A DNA stretch of 52,899 nucleotides. Origin: Pullulanibacillus pueri (lineage in GTDB: Bacteria; Bacillota; Bacilli; Bacillales; Sporolactobacillaceae). The position numbers were made by a program, and so were the translations under genes. The stretch lies in the NCBI RefSeq assembly GCF_014639255.1, contig NZ_BMFV01000035.1, forward strand, positions 1-52,899. The letters are read 5' to 3'. This document shows positions 7,413 to 16,663 of the stretch, piece after piece. The notes beneath the pieces were generated by a model that was given only the letters and a program-made list of their open reading frames with translations, searched no databases and had not been told where the DNA came from. Within the stretch, counting starts at the first letter, position 1, and every line of letters starts with the position of its first letter.

Positions 7413-8735
7413 ATGTTTAATAATAAAAAAGTAAAGTTTTTAAGCGTAATGCTGGTTTGTATAATGTTAATTTTAGGGTCAACAGGTTGTTCTAATCAAT
7501 CTTCATCGAAAGATGGAGGCTCAACAAATAAAAAGGAAAAAACTGAAATAGTATTTTGGCATAACTGGGAGACGGGCCCATCTGGCGAATCAATAAAAAA
7601 GTCTGTTGAAAAGTTTAACGAAACTCACCCAAATATAGAAGTTAAACCAGTATATGTGGCTCCCGATGGAGGAGACTCAGTAAGTTCAAAATTACTTACT
7701 GCTGTCGCAGGTGGAAATCCTCCGGATGTCATGTTGGCTAGTAGATATGGAATCGCGGAATACAAGGATGCTATTACACCCGTTACAGATCTTGCAAAGG
7801 AAGATAATATTACTAAAGACATGTTTTATCCATGGGCGTGGGGAGAAGCAACATATGAGGATGAATTGCTTGCATTGCCATATGATGGAACATCAAGAGC
7901 TCTATTTTACAACAAAGACCATTTCAGGGAAGCGGGGTTAGACCCTGAAAACCCGCCAACAACTATCGATGGATTGGAAAAAGCGGCAGAGAAATTAACT
8001 AAGAAAAAAGACGGTAATTATACTAGATTTGGTTTAATTCCATGGTTTGGAGAAGGATGGCTCTATACATGGGGGTGGGCTTTTGGTGGTAAATTTGTAG
8101 ATGGAAATGGAACTGTAACCGCCAATGATCCTAAAATTGTTAACGCTTTAAAATGGGAAACGAATTTTGCGAAAAAGTATGGCATTCAAGACGTTACGAG
8201 TTTTGTCAGTTCAGCCGGTTCAAATGCCACAAATCCTTTTATGACTGGTCAGTTGTCTATGATGATAAGTGGCAACTGGATGCTGTCACAAATTGAGGAA
8301 TATGCACCGGATCTCGATTATGGTGTCAGTTATATTCCCACTCCAACAGGGGATGATTTTACGACGTTTGTAGGGGGGCGTGTCCTTTTAATACCAAAAG
8401 GGGTTAAACACTTAGATGCTTCATGGGAGTTTGTTAAGTGGATGTGCGCAAATGAAGAAGGTCAAAGCTTTAAGAAAATAACAGGAGAATTTGCTGCAAT
8501 GCCCGATGTTAATGAGAAACTTTACGGAGATGATCCTCAGCAAAAAAAGTTTTTAGAGGTACTACCAAATGGTAAACACCGTCCCGTTGTGCTGGCTGGA
8601 AATATGATGTGGGATGAATTGGCGAAAGCGCCGGATCTTGTAATGAATGGGAAGGGAACACCACAGGGCATATTGGATGATATAAATGAAAAGATTAATA
8701 AGGAGATTAAAAGTAAGAAAGCAAAAGCTAATTAA
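7413..8735 (+). CDS. Sugar ABC transporter substrate-binding lipoprotein (CUT1)
   Basis: About 440 residues from ATG 7413 (MFNNKKVKFL) with AGGAG 8 bp upstream; the GTG at 7404 overlaps that site. Lipoprotein signal: hydrophobic stretch then LGSTGCSNQ, giving a lipidated Cys. The mature protein is an SBP_bac_1 domain (IVFWHNWETGPSGESIKKSVEKFNETHPNIEV, YNKDHFREAGLDPENPPTT, GQLSMMISGNWMLSQI). Two permeases follow; no ATPase gene is present, as is common for CUT1 systems sharing an MsmX-type ATPase. The decayed gene at 4954 is a paralogue. The ribokinase/RpiB context suggests a ribose-containing glycoside, but the ligand is not shown by the sequence. Confidence 0.9.
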   Translation: MFNNKKVKFLSVMLVCIMLILGSTGCSNQSSSKDGGSTNKKEKTEIVFWHNWETGPSGESIKKSVEKFNETHPNIEVKPVYVAPDGGDSVSSKLLTAVAGGNPPDVMLASRYGIAEYKDAITPVTDLAKEDNITKDMFYPWAWGEATYEDELLALPYDGTSRALFYNKDHFREAGLDPENPPTTIDGLEKAAEKLTKKKDGNYTRFGLIPWFGEGWLYTWGWAFGGKFVDGNGTVTANDPKIVNALKWETNFAKKYGIQDVTSFVSSAGSNATNPFMTGQLSMMISGNWMLSQIEEYAPDLDYGVSYIPTPTGDDFTTFVGGRVLLIPKGVKHLDASWEFVKWMCANEEGQSFKKITGEFAAMPDVNEKLYGDDPQQKKFLEVLPNGKHRPVVLAGNMMWDELAKAPDLVMNGKGTPQGILDDINEKINKEIKSKKAKAN

Positions 8736-8739
8736 AGAA

Positions 8740-8765
8740 GGAGAAGGTGATTTTTTCCCTTCTCC
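8740..8765 (+). terminator. Intercistronic hairpin after the binding-protein gene
   Basis: GGAGAAGG (8740-8747) pairs perfectly with CCTTCTCC (8758-8765). It sits between the binding-protein and permease genes, where such hairpins usually stabilise or partially terminate mRNA so that the binding protein is made in excess. Confidence 0.6.
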
Positions 8766-8788
8766 TCCATAAAAAGGGGTTGTGTTGG

Positions 8789-9748
8789 GTGTCGAGTCAT
8801 ACAAACCTTTCATCGAAAGAAAAAGTAAATATAAAAAAAGGCACGTCTAAAAAGAAATATTTAAGTACAGAAAGCAGAAGGGCGAGGGCGGGGTATCTAT
8901 TTGCACTTCCTTGGATATTTGGTCTTCTTGCCTTTTTTGCATATCCGTTACTTAGTTCAATCTATTATAGTTTTACAAACTATAATATTATTAGTGAAAC
9001 TCAATGGATTGGCCTTGATAATTATATTGCTTTATTCAAAGATGATCTGTTTTGGAAAGGTATTAGTAATACACTATTGTTTGCTTTAATGCAAGTCCCA
9101 CTGAGTATATTGGTAGGTGTCAGTCTGGCAATTTTGTTGAACATACCTTTAATAGCTCAAGGCGTATTTAGAACAGTTTTTTTTCTTCCGTCTTTATTGC
9201 CTTTAATTGCAACAACAATCTTATGGCAATGGCTTTTAAATCCTCAATTCGGGCTTGTTAATTCCTTGTTAGGAAAAATAGGCATAGATGGTCCTGCTTG
9301 GCTGGGTAGTCCTGTGTGGTCAAAACCATCTTTAGTAATTATGACACTTTGGGTATTAGGAAATGCTGTCTTAATCTACTTAGCGGGTTTACAGGATATC
9401 TCTCAAGAATACTATGAGGCGTCAGAAATTGATGGTGCAAACTGGTTTCAAAAGGCTTGGAATATAACATTACCTCTGTTAACACCAGTTATCTTTTTTA
9501 ACATGATAATGGGAGTAATAAATGCTTTACAAGAATTCACTTTACCGTATGCCTTGACATATGGTACAGGAAACCCGGCTGAATCACTTCTATTTTACAG
9601 TATGTATTTGTATAATAATGCTTTTATGTATATGAAAATGGGTTATGCTGCCGCAATGGCTTGGATCTTATTTATTGTTGTCATGGTAGTAACATTAATC
9701 TTATTTAAAACCTCTGGTAGATGGGTATTTTACCAGGGCGACGAATGA
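8789..9748 (+). CDS. Sugar ABC transporter permease, UgpA/MalF type
   Basis: About 320 residues from GTG 8789 (after AAGGGG); a longer frame from GTG 8747 lies inside the preceding hairpin and is less likely. A basic N-terminus leads into six hydrophobic segments, starting GYLFALPWIFGLLAFFAYPLL. The EAA loop that contacts the ATPase is visible as YYEASEIDGANWFQKAWNITLPLLTP. It forms the membrane channel with the next gene. The stop at 9748 is 3 bp before the next start. Confidence 0.9.
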   Translation: MSSHTNLSSKEKVNIKKGTSKKKYLSTESRRARAGYLFALPWIFGLLAFFAYPLLSSIYYSFTNYNIISETQWIGLDNYIALFKDDLFWKGISNTLLFALMQVPLSILVGVSLAILLNIPLIAQGVFRTVFFLPSLLPLIATTILWQWLLNPQFGLVNSLLGKIGIDGPAWLGSPVWSKPSLVIMTLWVLGNAVLIYLAGLQDISQEYYEASEIDGANWFQKAWNITLPLLTPVIFFNMIMGVINALQEFTLPYALTYGTGNPAESLLFYSMYLYNNAFMYMKMGYAAAMAWILFIVVMVVTLILFKTSGRWVFYQGDE

Positions 9749-9751
9749 GGT

Positions 9752-10591
9752 GTGGATTACTTGAAAAACTACTCTACTTTCAGAAAGATACTTATATATG
9801 TTGTGCTAATTGTTTTTGGTATAGGTTTTGTTCTCCCCTTTTTTTGGATGATATCAACATCCCTAAAGCCGCTTACACAATTATTTGTTCATCCACCCGT
9901 ATGGATACCCCACCCATTGAATTGGGGGAACTATGTTCATGCAGTTACTGAAATTGAGTTTTTTACTCAATTCAAAAATTCGATTATAATATCAGGTCTT
10001 TCTACAATAGGGGTGATCATCTCTTGTCCTCTTGCTGGGTATAGTTTTGCTAGGCTGAAATGGAAGTGGAGAGATATACTTTTCATAATCACTTTAGCTG
10101 TTATGATGGTTCCCTTTCCGGTGACAATGGTCCCCCTTTTTATTATCTGGTCAAAGGTAAATTTGGTGGGCACATTTTTGCCACTCATTATACCAACTTT
10201 CTTTGGAGTACCGTTTTTCATCTTCTTAATGCGCCAGTTTTTCAAGCAATTGCCAAAGGATTTGGAAGATGCCGCAAGAATAGATGGTTGTAATGAATTT
10301 GGAATATACTTTAAAATTATGCTTCCTTTATGTCAGCCCGCCCTTTTAACAATTGGGTTGTTTCAATTCATGATGTCTTGGAATGATTTCTTAGGACCAT
10401 TAATTTATCTAAATGATGAAACTTCATACACTTTGCAATTGGGATTACAACAATTTAGGCAGGCTCAAGATACTGCCTGGGGGCCACTAATGGCAGCATC
10501 CGTTTTAATAGCACTTCCAGTAATTCTCTTATATTTCTTCGTTCAAAAGAGATTTGTTAAGGGCATCACCTTTGGCGGTGTCAAGGGTTGA
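9752..10591 (+). CDS. Sugar ABC transporter permease, UgpE/MalG type
   Basis: 279 residues from GTG 9752, with a GAGG site overlapping the end of the previous gene. Six membrane segments; the EAA motif is LEDAARIDGCNEFGIYFKIMLPLCQPAL, and the C-terminus FVKGITFGGVKG is typical of MalG-like permeases. Partner of the upstream permease in one importer. Confidence 0.9.
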   Translation: MDYLKNYSTFRKILIYVVLIVFGIGFVLPFFWMISTSLKPLTQLFVHPPVWIPHPLNWGNYVHAVTEIEFFTQFKNSIIISGLSTIGVIISCPLAGYSFARLKWKWRDILFIITLAVMMVPFPVTMVPLFIIWSKVNLVGTFLPLIIPTFFGVPFFIFLMRQFFKQLPKDLEDAARIDGCNEFGIYFKIMLPLCQPALLTIGLFQFMMSWNDFLGPLIYLNDETSYTLQLGLQQFRQAQDTAWGPLMAASVLIALPVILLYFFVQKRFVKGITFGGVKG

Positions 10592-10625
10592 ATATATACC
10601 AATATAATAAAGGAGAGTGTTAGTA

Positions 10626-11699
10626 ATGAGTAATGAAAGTTTAAGAGAAAAGTTCTTTGGGTGTATTGCTGGTGTTCATATTGGATCTGCAATGGGGGCT
10701 GCTGTTGAGGGCTGGGATTATCAAAAAATAGAAGAACGCTATGGGACTTTGCAGGAATTATTAAAATATGAACACTACAACAATGGATGGGTCAGAGAAC
10801 CTGGAACAACCGAAGATGGTGTGGAAAGACAAAAACTTATGATTACGGCAATGATCGAAAAGCAAGATCGTGTTAATGCTGAAGATGTTAAAAGCATCTG
10901 GATTAGAGACATTAAACCAGAGTCAGCAGGAATGGTGTCTGAACCATTTGAAGCAACCCTACTTGCTATGGCGAAAAGTGGAATCCCAGCTGTGGATTTA
11001 GGTAAATACTGTGATTACGCTGGCCTAAATAGTATGGCTCGTGCTTGTCATCCTATTGGTTTAATAAATGCTGGAGACCCTAGTGGTGCTCTAGCAGATG
11101 TATTGGAAGTTGGACAACTGTATCAATCAAGTAATAGTAGAGGATTAAAATGGGCATCTGTGACAGCGGTATCAATAGCTTCTGCTACTAAGCCTGGGGC
11201 GACAGTTGACAGCGTAATTGGAGATATTTATGATCTATGTGATCAAGACCGCGTTGTAAAGGAAATTGACAGAGAACTAAAACATACCGCTCATTGTAAG
11301 GATTTTAGGGAGTTAAGAGAAGCATTTGATAGTGTCTATTCAGGTCGAGGAATGGACTATGCGTTCGCATGGGCAAATGAAGTAGTGACAAAAGGTATTT
11401 GTATTTTTAAAATGGTTGACGGCAATTTAAAAGATGCAATGGTATCGGCTGTTAATATGGGAAGAGATGTTGATTGCATTACAGCTGTGGCATCCGGAAT
11501 ATCGGGTTCTCTTACAGGTGCTTCATCTATTCCAGAAGAATGGATCAAGCAAACGGACTATGCTACAAGCTTAAACAAATATACAAATTCCCAAAGAACT
11601 CTACGAGAACATTCAGATGGTTTATTCAATGCATATCAATCCAGACTTACGAACATGAAAGAATTTGCGGAAAAAATGTTAGTTGAGCAAAAGGCCTAA
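10626..11699 (+). CDS. ADP-ribosylglycohydrolase-family protein
   Basis: 357 residues from ATG 10626 (AGGAG at 10611-10615; GTG 10617 is an alternative). The family fold is recognisable from GCIAGVHIGSAMGAAVEGWD at the N-terminus, from GTTEDGVERQKLM, and from the C-terminal AVNMGRDVDCITAVASGISGSLTGASSIP. In canonical members these metal-binding motifs read GDALG, TDDT and GGDTDT; here the first Asp is Ser, the second motif is TEDG and the third GRDVDC, so metal binding or substrate may differ. The enzyme family removes ADP-ribose from proteins or small molecules. As the last gene after ribokinase, isomerase and a sugar importer, it may release ribose from an imported riboside; that is inference. 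Confidence 0.75.
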   Translation: MSNESLREKFFGCIAGVHIGSAMGAAVEGWDYQKIEERYGTLQELLKYEHYNNGWVREPGTTEDGVERQKLMITAMIEKQDRVNAEDVKSIWIRDIKPESAGMVSEPFEATLLAMAKSGIPAVDLGKYCDYAGLNSMARACHPIGLINAGDPSGALADVLEVGQLYQSSNSRGLKWASVTAVSIASATKPGATVDSVIGDIYDLCDQDRVVKEIDRELKHTAHCKDFRELREAFDSVYSGRGMDYAFAWANEVVTKGICIFKMVDGNLKDAMVSAVNMGRDVDCITAVASGISGSLTGASSIPEEWIKQTDYATSLNKYTNSQRTLREHSDGLFNAYQSRLTNMKEFAEKMLVEQKA

Positions 11700-11770
11700 T
11701 AAGTAATGGGCATCCGCTATTCAAAGTGGAGGGATGATTCACTTTTTCGGTCACATACAATTTTCCACTA

Positions 11771-11850
11771 TTAGTTACTTTGGTAACTAAAGCTGGGAGT
11801 TGACTGCCACCCCGAGTGAACTTATTCGTTGGATTAAGTTCGCTCGGGGT
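11771..11850 (+). terminator. Double hairpin ending the ribose operon
   Basis: Two stem-loops follow the last gene: TTAGTTAC/GTAACTAA (11771-11790), and a 16-bp stem ACCCCGAGTGAACTTA (11809-11824) with TAAGTTCGCTCGGGGT (11835-11850), one wobble. Only a weak T-run follows, so it may be an mRNA-end stabiliser as well as a terminator. Confidence 0.65.
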
Positions 11851-12280
11851 ATTCTATATCATAGAAATAGTTGAACATTTTCATGTGTATGTAACATTGG
11901 CAAACGCTGTGTCGGACAACAATGTATATGATTCGTGGCTCCTTTCAATGTGATATTGTGCTGTCACGGATATAAGGTCGATACAAACACATGAGTTTAA
12001 TAACTTTATATCATGCTACGAAACTTACTGACACGCCTTCTAATGGTTTCTTTGTGTAAGAACTAAGAAAAATATTTCATGCCTGTGCTATGGAATCGCT
12101 TGCCTATCCGGAATATTGCCAACGACAAAAAACTATAAAAATCATCAAATGATGAGCAAGTTTAGTTAAATAATTCTATATTTATTGTGTTAACTCAACT
12201 TTCGGACCCTGAAATAGGCAAGTAAACCTTAATATAGTGAGATAACCTGCATCCATTGTTGGAGTTGACTTTTCAGTAGC
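11851..12280. other. Intergenic, no gene seen
   Basis: About 430 bp of AT-rich sequence with frequent stops in all frames. I see no RNA gene, repeat or transposase fragment that I can name. Confidence 0.5.
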
Positions 12281-12511
12281 TTGTTAATCTTTATATTACA
12301 GTTTTTAAGGGCATTTCAAGAAGCTCGAGTAACTGTTGTAGCTGGAGAAAATGATTCTGGAAAAAGTACAATTGGTAAATTAATTTATTTGGTTATTAGA
12401 GGATTATCGAAATATAAGGAGGAATTTGAGGCTGATCGAATTGAGTTATTAATTAATTTAACTGATCGAATTTATTTTGAAGTAAGAGGAAATATTGGTG
12501 TCCTGAGGTGA
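12281..12511 (+). pseudogene. N-terminal remnant of an AAA/ABC-type ATPase
   Basis: The sequence FLRAFQEARVTVVAGENDSGKSTIGKLIYLVIRG is the start of an OLD/AAA_15-like ATPase, with Walker A GENDSGKST. The usual beginning (an IKNFRxF-like strand) is distorted and no ribosome-binding site is seen. After about 75 residues the frame ends, and no Walker B or signature follows in the next kilobase. It is a truncated relic, perhaps of a defence-type ATPase. Confidence 0.65.
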
Positions 12512-12693
12512 AAAGTTGATGCTGCTTCTCTAGATCTATCACAATATTCAATTTCCACACCCTTTTTAACGACACTATCCAACGTAAAAAGAGAAATTTC
12601 CACCGTCTATAGACGGTAAAAAGAGGTTTTTCGACAACTTTTTTGGTGCGGTGCCTTTCGGCCTTAAAAAACGCTGCTTCATGGAGAGACAGA

Positions 12694-12712
12694 GGGACAG
12701 GCACCTTGTCCC
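12694..12712. repeat. REP-like GGGACA hairpin
   Basis: GGGACA (12694-12699) and TGTCCC (12707-12712) form a short perfect stem with the loop GGCACCT. The same family occurs at 226, 49507, 50040 and 51857. Confidence 0.55.
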
Positions 12713-12776
12713 ACTTTAATGCCATATGGGGTCCACCGAACCAGTCGGCAGCAAATATCAACTAAATAATATAACC

Positions 12777-12820
12777 AAAAGCAAGCACTTCCTTGTTATA
12801 TGTGGAGGTGCTTGCTTTTT
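12777..12820 (+). terminator. Strong rho-independent terminator
   Basis: AAGCAAGCACTTCC (12779-12792) pairs with GGAGGTGCTTGCTT (12803-12816) with one wobble, followed by a run of T. No intact gene precedes it; it probably belonged to the ATPase now truncated at 12281-12511. Confidence 0.75.
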
Positions 12821-12939
12821 TTCTGAAAGACCTTACAAGCGAGGAAACGTTGTATATAATCTTAATTAACAATCATTCGTTGCATTCAGGTAAGTTAATT
12901 AAATATAAAAGGGCTTTCAGCTCTAAGGTGTGTAAAATA

Positions 12940-13060
12940 AATTCAGGTGCCTGTTACCACCGGAATTATGCTGAATAATATTTAGGAACACTGGTTCTTG
13001 CTGTTGTGTATCTGTGTTAAAATGAATTTAGCAACTACATAAAGTGGACATTGTACCAGT
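12940..13060 (+). repeat. Relic of a toxin-gene promoter region
   Basis: The stretch from CAGGTGCCTGTTACC, through AATATT-AGGAACA and TGTGTATCT, to GCAACTACATA matches the promoter regions of the holin-like toxin genes at 49.6 and 50.2 kb. A possible promoter is TTCTTG - 17 bp - TAAAAT near 12995-13023. Downstream of GCAACTACATA the match ends and no toxin peptide follows, so this is an orphan promoter relic. Confidence 0.5.
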
Positions 13061-13103
13061 AAATAACAGACGCTTGCCATTGGATTATTTTGTTTAATTA
13101 ATG

Positions 13104-13427
13104 TTACTCCACGATATGTAATGCGGAGTAGACTTTATACTGCGTAATAAAAAAGAGGGTATTAAGAACTGAAGCGAAGAAAATGGCAAGCGACAAGTAC
13201 ACTCCTAAATATGCTCCATTACAGTTTTTGAAAGTGGAAAACTGGTTTTCACCATCATGTATGGGCCGGAAATAGAATGTAATGGTGAGTAGAAAGAATA
13301 GTGATAAAAGCTGATTTGAAGAGATACTTAAATATGTTACAAGGTTTAGCAAATTAATAGATAACAGTATTACAATATACGAGGCTTTACAGAACATTAA
13401 ATATGGAAAAATATATAATATCTGCAT
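13104..13427 (-). CDS. Putative small membrane protein
   Basis: A 107-residue, strongly hydrophobic frame with about three membrane segments (YIVILLSINLLNLVTYLSI, LLSLFFLLTITFYF, GVYLSLAIFFASVLNTLFFI). The start has only a weak GAG ahead of it. Support for coding comes from the C-terminal FITQYKVYSALHIV, which is preserved at protein level in the relic at 430-492. I do not recognise the family. It may itself be the end of a truncated gene. Confidence 0.4.
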   Translation of the reverse strand: MQILYIFPYLMFCKASYIVILLSINLLNLVTYLSISSNQLLSLFFLLTITFYFRPIHDGENQFSTFKNCNGAYLGVYLSLAIFFASVLNTLFFITQYKVYSALHIVE

Positions 13428-13808
13428 CTCAAAGACAATTTGTTTTTTATGGGGTATGAAGCAAATAGAAAAAACTATGGGGTTCCATTTTGTTGGATTA
13501 AGCTATTGACACATTTCTGTTCTAGAACGTTGACGATACTAATGTAACCAAGGATATATACATCTGTAATTTTTTGGCTGGGATTACTTTGGGTAATAGA
13601 GAACAGGCAGATAGTGTGAATATGAATTAAGCAAGATTGATGTGAAGATTACAAAAACACAGTACTTGATGGGCAGCAGAGATTAACATATCTTTTCCCT
13701 TCATTTTGGGAAATGCTCATATCAGTCAGAAACACGCAAGAAAGAAAATTACGGTGGTATTGTTATCAAAATTCTTATTGAACTTATTTGGAAGGATTGT
13801 TTAAACTT
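13428..13808. other. Intergenic upstream of the AAA+ cassette
   Basis: No intact gene. A short plus-strand stretch at about 13530-13630 (DDTNVTKDIYICNFLAGITLGNR, then stops) looks like decayed coding sequence of unknown origin. TTGACA at 13508, the palindrome GTTCTAGAAC at about 13520-13530 and TTGACG at about 13531 are possible promoter elements for the cassette, but no convincing -10 is correctly spaced. Confidence 0.4.
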
Positions 13809-15488
13809 ATGGCTTATAAGAATGCAAATCAAAATATGGCAATTGATAATATTGAAACTGAATTTGATTTTGAGGAAGTGGAAGGTCTCTTATCAAAACA
13901 GTTGGAAGAAAGCTTTTCTGATTTAGAGCTACTGGAAAAAGATAGAGCAACCATTTCTGATCCTGATTCTTTAGGAAAAGTAGTCTTGGATGAAGTTTGG
14001 AAACAGTTTGGGAACCAAATTGGACTCGACGTGACAAATGAGACATTAATTCAAAAATATGATAGAGAGCATCCTGAGCAGTATAAGGATATTGCTGATT
14101 CGGTTATGAAAGACAAACGATACAAAGATGCCAATAAGGCAATGAGGGATCAACAACAAGCTGGAAATTTAAAGGATAAGTACACAGGAAAAGACTTAAA
14201 GCCTAGTGAAAAAGCTAATCTAGACCATGTAGTAACTAGAAAAGAACTATTTGAAAATCAAAGAAGAAAGCAAGCAAATTTAGATGTGGCTGACCTTGCT
14301 AACAAAGCAGAAAATCTAAAGCCGACAAACGAATCATTGAATAAGAGTAAAGGTGCCAAGAGCAACAAAGAGTATGTAAAAACCCGGGAGACTAGGGAAA
14401 AATCACTTATTGAACAAAACGAAAAGGCGAATAAAAAAGTCGATGAATCAAACAAATCAGATGTTGAAAAACGTTTGCAAAAAGAAAAAAATGACAAACG
14501 TTTGAACGATAAGCTTGCTGCTGATGACAATCTTATGATGCAAAACGATAAAGGAGCAAGAAAAGCAATTAATAAAGATATTCGAGTTAATGCAGCAAAA
14601 GAAACCGGGAAAAAAGCTGGAAAAGATGCTCTAAAGACTATGGCCATCTCAGCACTTTTTTCGTTGTTGAAAGAAATCATGAATGGTCTAATCCGTTTTT
14701 TAAAAGGAAAATCTAAGTCGTTTAAAGGATTTTTATCTGAAATGAAGGAATCGGTAAAATCCTTCTTTTCCAAAATTTTAAGTGTTGTTCAGACCGGAGC
14801 ATCAACATTAATTGGTACAATTATATCTGAAATCTTCGGACCTATTGTAAGTCTTTTTAAGAAATTGGCAAGTTTAATTAAGCAAGGGATATCTTCTGTT
14901 ATTGAAGCAGTTAATTATCTTCGAGATAAGAGGAATAAGGATAAGCCGTTTACCGTGAAGGTAGCACAAGTTGGGAAAATAATAACAGTTGGATTAGTTG
15001 GTGGTAGTGCGATTTTCTTAGGGGAGGTTTTCGAAAAATTCTTAATAACAGTTCCTGGCATGCAAATTGAGATACCACTGATTGGAACTCTTGCTAATAT
15101 GATTGGCTTATTTTTATCAAGTTTAGTTTCTGGATTAATTGGAGCAATAGTTTTAAATCTTATCAATAAGTTTATTGCCAAAAAGTTAAAAGAAGAACAG
15201 GACCAACAAATTATCGATAAGAAAAATGGGATTTTAAATCTTCAACAAGTACAACTTTCTGTAGCTGAAAATCGTGTAGTAGCATTGAAAGAAAATTTCA
15301 TGAGCGGAATTTCAGAGAATCATGCATTAGCGAAGGACGTAATGCGACAATCGCTTAATAAGATATTTGAGGATGATAATGCTAATAATGAGGATGATAC
15401 CGCTAATAATTCTGAAAATAGGAAAAATATTAGTGGAAATCAGAGTGATTTAGCTCGTATTCAAAATGATTTAGAAGACTTACTTTGA
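13809..15488 (+). CDS. Unrecognised HNH-like membrane protein, first gene of AAA+ cassette
   Basis: About 559 residues from ATG 13809 (AAGGA at 13792-13796; a TTG start at 13788 lacks a site). Residues 1-115 are acidic and helical. Residues 120-150 hold YTGKDLKPSEKANLDHVVTRKEL, whose DHV core after a YTGK segment resembles the beta-beta-alpha metal motif of HNH nucleases. Residues about 160-285 are highly charged and probably coiled coil. Residues about 290-375 contain amphipathic helices, and two strongly hydrophobic segments lie at about 388-410 (IITVGLVGGSAIFLGEVF) and 425-455 (IGTLANMIGLFLSSLVSGLI). The C-terminal 90 residues are hydrophilic. I do not recognise the whole protein. The stop is 11 bp before the next gene, with TGAGGTGAT acting as its ribosome-binding site, so the genes are translationally coupled. 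Confidence 0.8.
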   Translation: MAYKNANQNMAIDNIETEFDFEEVEGLLSKQLEESFSDLELLEKDRATISDPDSLGKVVLDEVWKQFGNQIGLDVTNETLIQKYDREHPEQYKDIADSVMKDKRYKDANKAMRDQQQAGNLKDKYTGKDLKPSEKANLDHVVTRKELFENQRRKQANLDVADLANKAENLKPTNESLNKSKGAKSNKEYVKTRETREKSLIEQNEKANKKVDESNKSDVEKRLQKEKNDKRLNDKLAADDNLMMQNDKGARKAINKDIRVNAAKETGKKAGKDALKTMAISALFSLLKEIMNGLIRFLKGKSKSFKGFLSEMKESVKSFFSKILSVVQTGASTLIGTIISEIFGPIVSLFKKLASLIKQGISSVIEAVNYLRDKRNKDKPFTVKVAQVGKIITVGLVGGSAIFLGEVFEKFLITVPGMQIEIPLIGTLANMIGLFLSSLVSGLIGAIVLNLINKFIAKKLKEEQDQQIIDKKNGILNLQQVQLSVAENRVVALKENFMSGISENHALAKDVMRQSLNKIFEDDNANNEDDTANNSENRKNISGNQSDLARIQNDLEDLL

Positions 15489-15499
15489 GGTGATGAGAA

Positions 15500-16663
15500 G
15501 TGTTGGATATAAGGGAGAGAGAGCAAACTCAAAATAATGAGCAGAAAGGAAATGTGACCACTAGCTCCAATGTTTTCAATGAAAAGAAAAACGAGCTAAA
15601 GGCATTCAGTGAGAAATTGCCTAAAGAAGCAGAGTTACCTAGTGTCCCAATTTCGGGAGGGTTATTTGGGTGGTTTAATTATGATGTGACGGGTAGTGAC
15701 TTAAATAGGCTAACTGAAAGTATTCAAGATAAAATGATTGAGCAGAATAAAGTACTTGTTAGAACGATTCAAGAGTTTAATACTATTTACGATACATTTT
15801 CTGCATTAGATCAAGAGTACATTCAGGGAATTTTAGTCTCATTGAAAGCAGCTGAAGAAGCTAATTCAAAAGCATTAAAAGGAATTGAGGGCGTTCAAGA
15901 AAATCAGAATGAGATTAAACAAATCATTAATCAACAAAAACAGGTAATTCAAGTTCTGAATAACTTTAAAGAAAAGATTGAGAAGATAGAACACTTGGCA
16001 GATGTGGATAAAATTTTTGTTGTCTTTACTACAATGCAAAGTAATGTTAAAGAAATCGATGCAAAGATAGAAGCTCAAGAACTGAGAGTAACTGACCTGA
16101 CTGATAAAATGAAAGCATTGTTATCGTCACAGTCATTTTTTCAAGATAATTTGAATCACCTAAAAGCAAATCAAGTTAAGCAATTTCAAACAGTGAAGCA
16201 ATTGGTTTCAAATCAAAATGAAAGTATTTCTAAAATCGAAGAAATAAGCAAAGAAAACAGTACAAATATCGAAACTCTAAATAAAGAAGCTGTTATTCAC
16301 GGAGAGAAACTTGGTGATCTAAAACAATTAATTCAGGTTGATATCCAGACCTTATCTGAAAAAGTTGCTCGAAACAATTCTGAGTTTGATGCCAAACTCC
16401 ATTCAACTACTAACGAAGTCACAAAAAACAAGATAAATTTTGAAAATGCTATTAAGGAACTCAAGGTTGGAATCGAGCAACAAGGAGAAAGTATGTCTGC
16501 CTATCTTGACTCTGAATTGTCTATAGCCAAAAATGAGATCACTGAGCTTAGCCTATTGACAGGAAACTTATCAAGAATTTTGAAGACTACTAAACTTATT
16601 TCATTTGCTAGTATTGCTATAACATGTGTTCTAGTGATTTTGGTGATAATTGGGGTGTTATGA
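15500..16663 (+). CDS. Tail-anchored coiled-coil protein, second gene of AAA+ cassette
   Basis: 387 residues from GTG 15500, with GAGGTGAT 5-6 bp upstream. A short N-terminal part contains PISGGLFGWFNYDVTGSDL, a compact hydrophobic patch; residues about 70-360 are nearly continuous coiled coil (many EI/KQ heptads, IEGVQENQNEIKQIINQQKQ). The protein ends in a single hydrophobic helix LISFASIAITCVLVILVIIGVL right at the C-terminus, a tail anchor. It looks like a rod held at the membrane that could link the HNH-like membrane protein with the ATPase. The stop TGA overlaps the ATG of the next gene (ATGA). Family unknown to me. Confidence 0.8.
   Translation: MLDIREREQTQNNEQKGNVTTSSNVFNEKKNELKAFSEKLPKEAELPSVPISGGLFGWFNYDVTGSDLNRLTESIQDKMIEQNKVLVRTIQEFNTIYDTFSALDQEYIQGILVSLKAAEEANSKALKGIEGVQENQNEIKQIINQQKQVIQVLNNFKEKIEKIEHLADVDKIFVVFTTMQSNVKEIDAKIEAQELRVTDLTDKMKALLSSQSFFQDNLNHLKANQVKQFQTVKQLVSNQNESISKIEEISKENSTNIETLNKEAVIHGEKLGDLKQLIQVDIQTLSEKVARNNSEFDAKLHSTTNEVTKNKINFENAIKELKVGIEQQGESMSAYLDSELSIAKNEITELSLLTGNLSRILKTTKLISFASIAITCVLVILVIIGVL

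Noticed and set aside
12453..12761. Minus-strand frame of 102 codons
   Set aside because: It reads through a REP-like hairpin and has no ribosome-binding site or recognisable domain.
13518..13532. GTTCTAGAAC as an SOS (LexA) box
   Set aside because: The Bacillus LexA site is GAAC-N4-GTTC; here the half-sites are in the opposite order.
14258..14773. Minus-strand frame of 171 codons
   Set aside because: Complement of the lysine-rich coiled-coil part of the cassette's first gene; a composition shadow.
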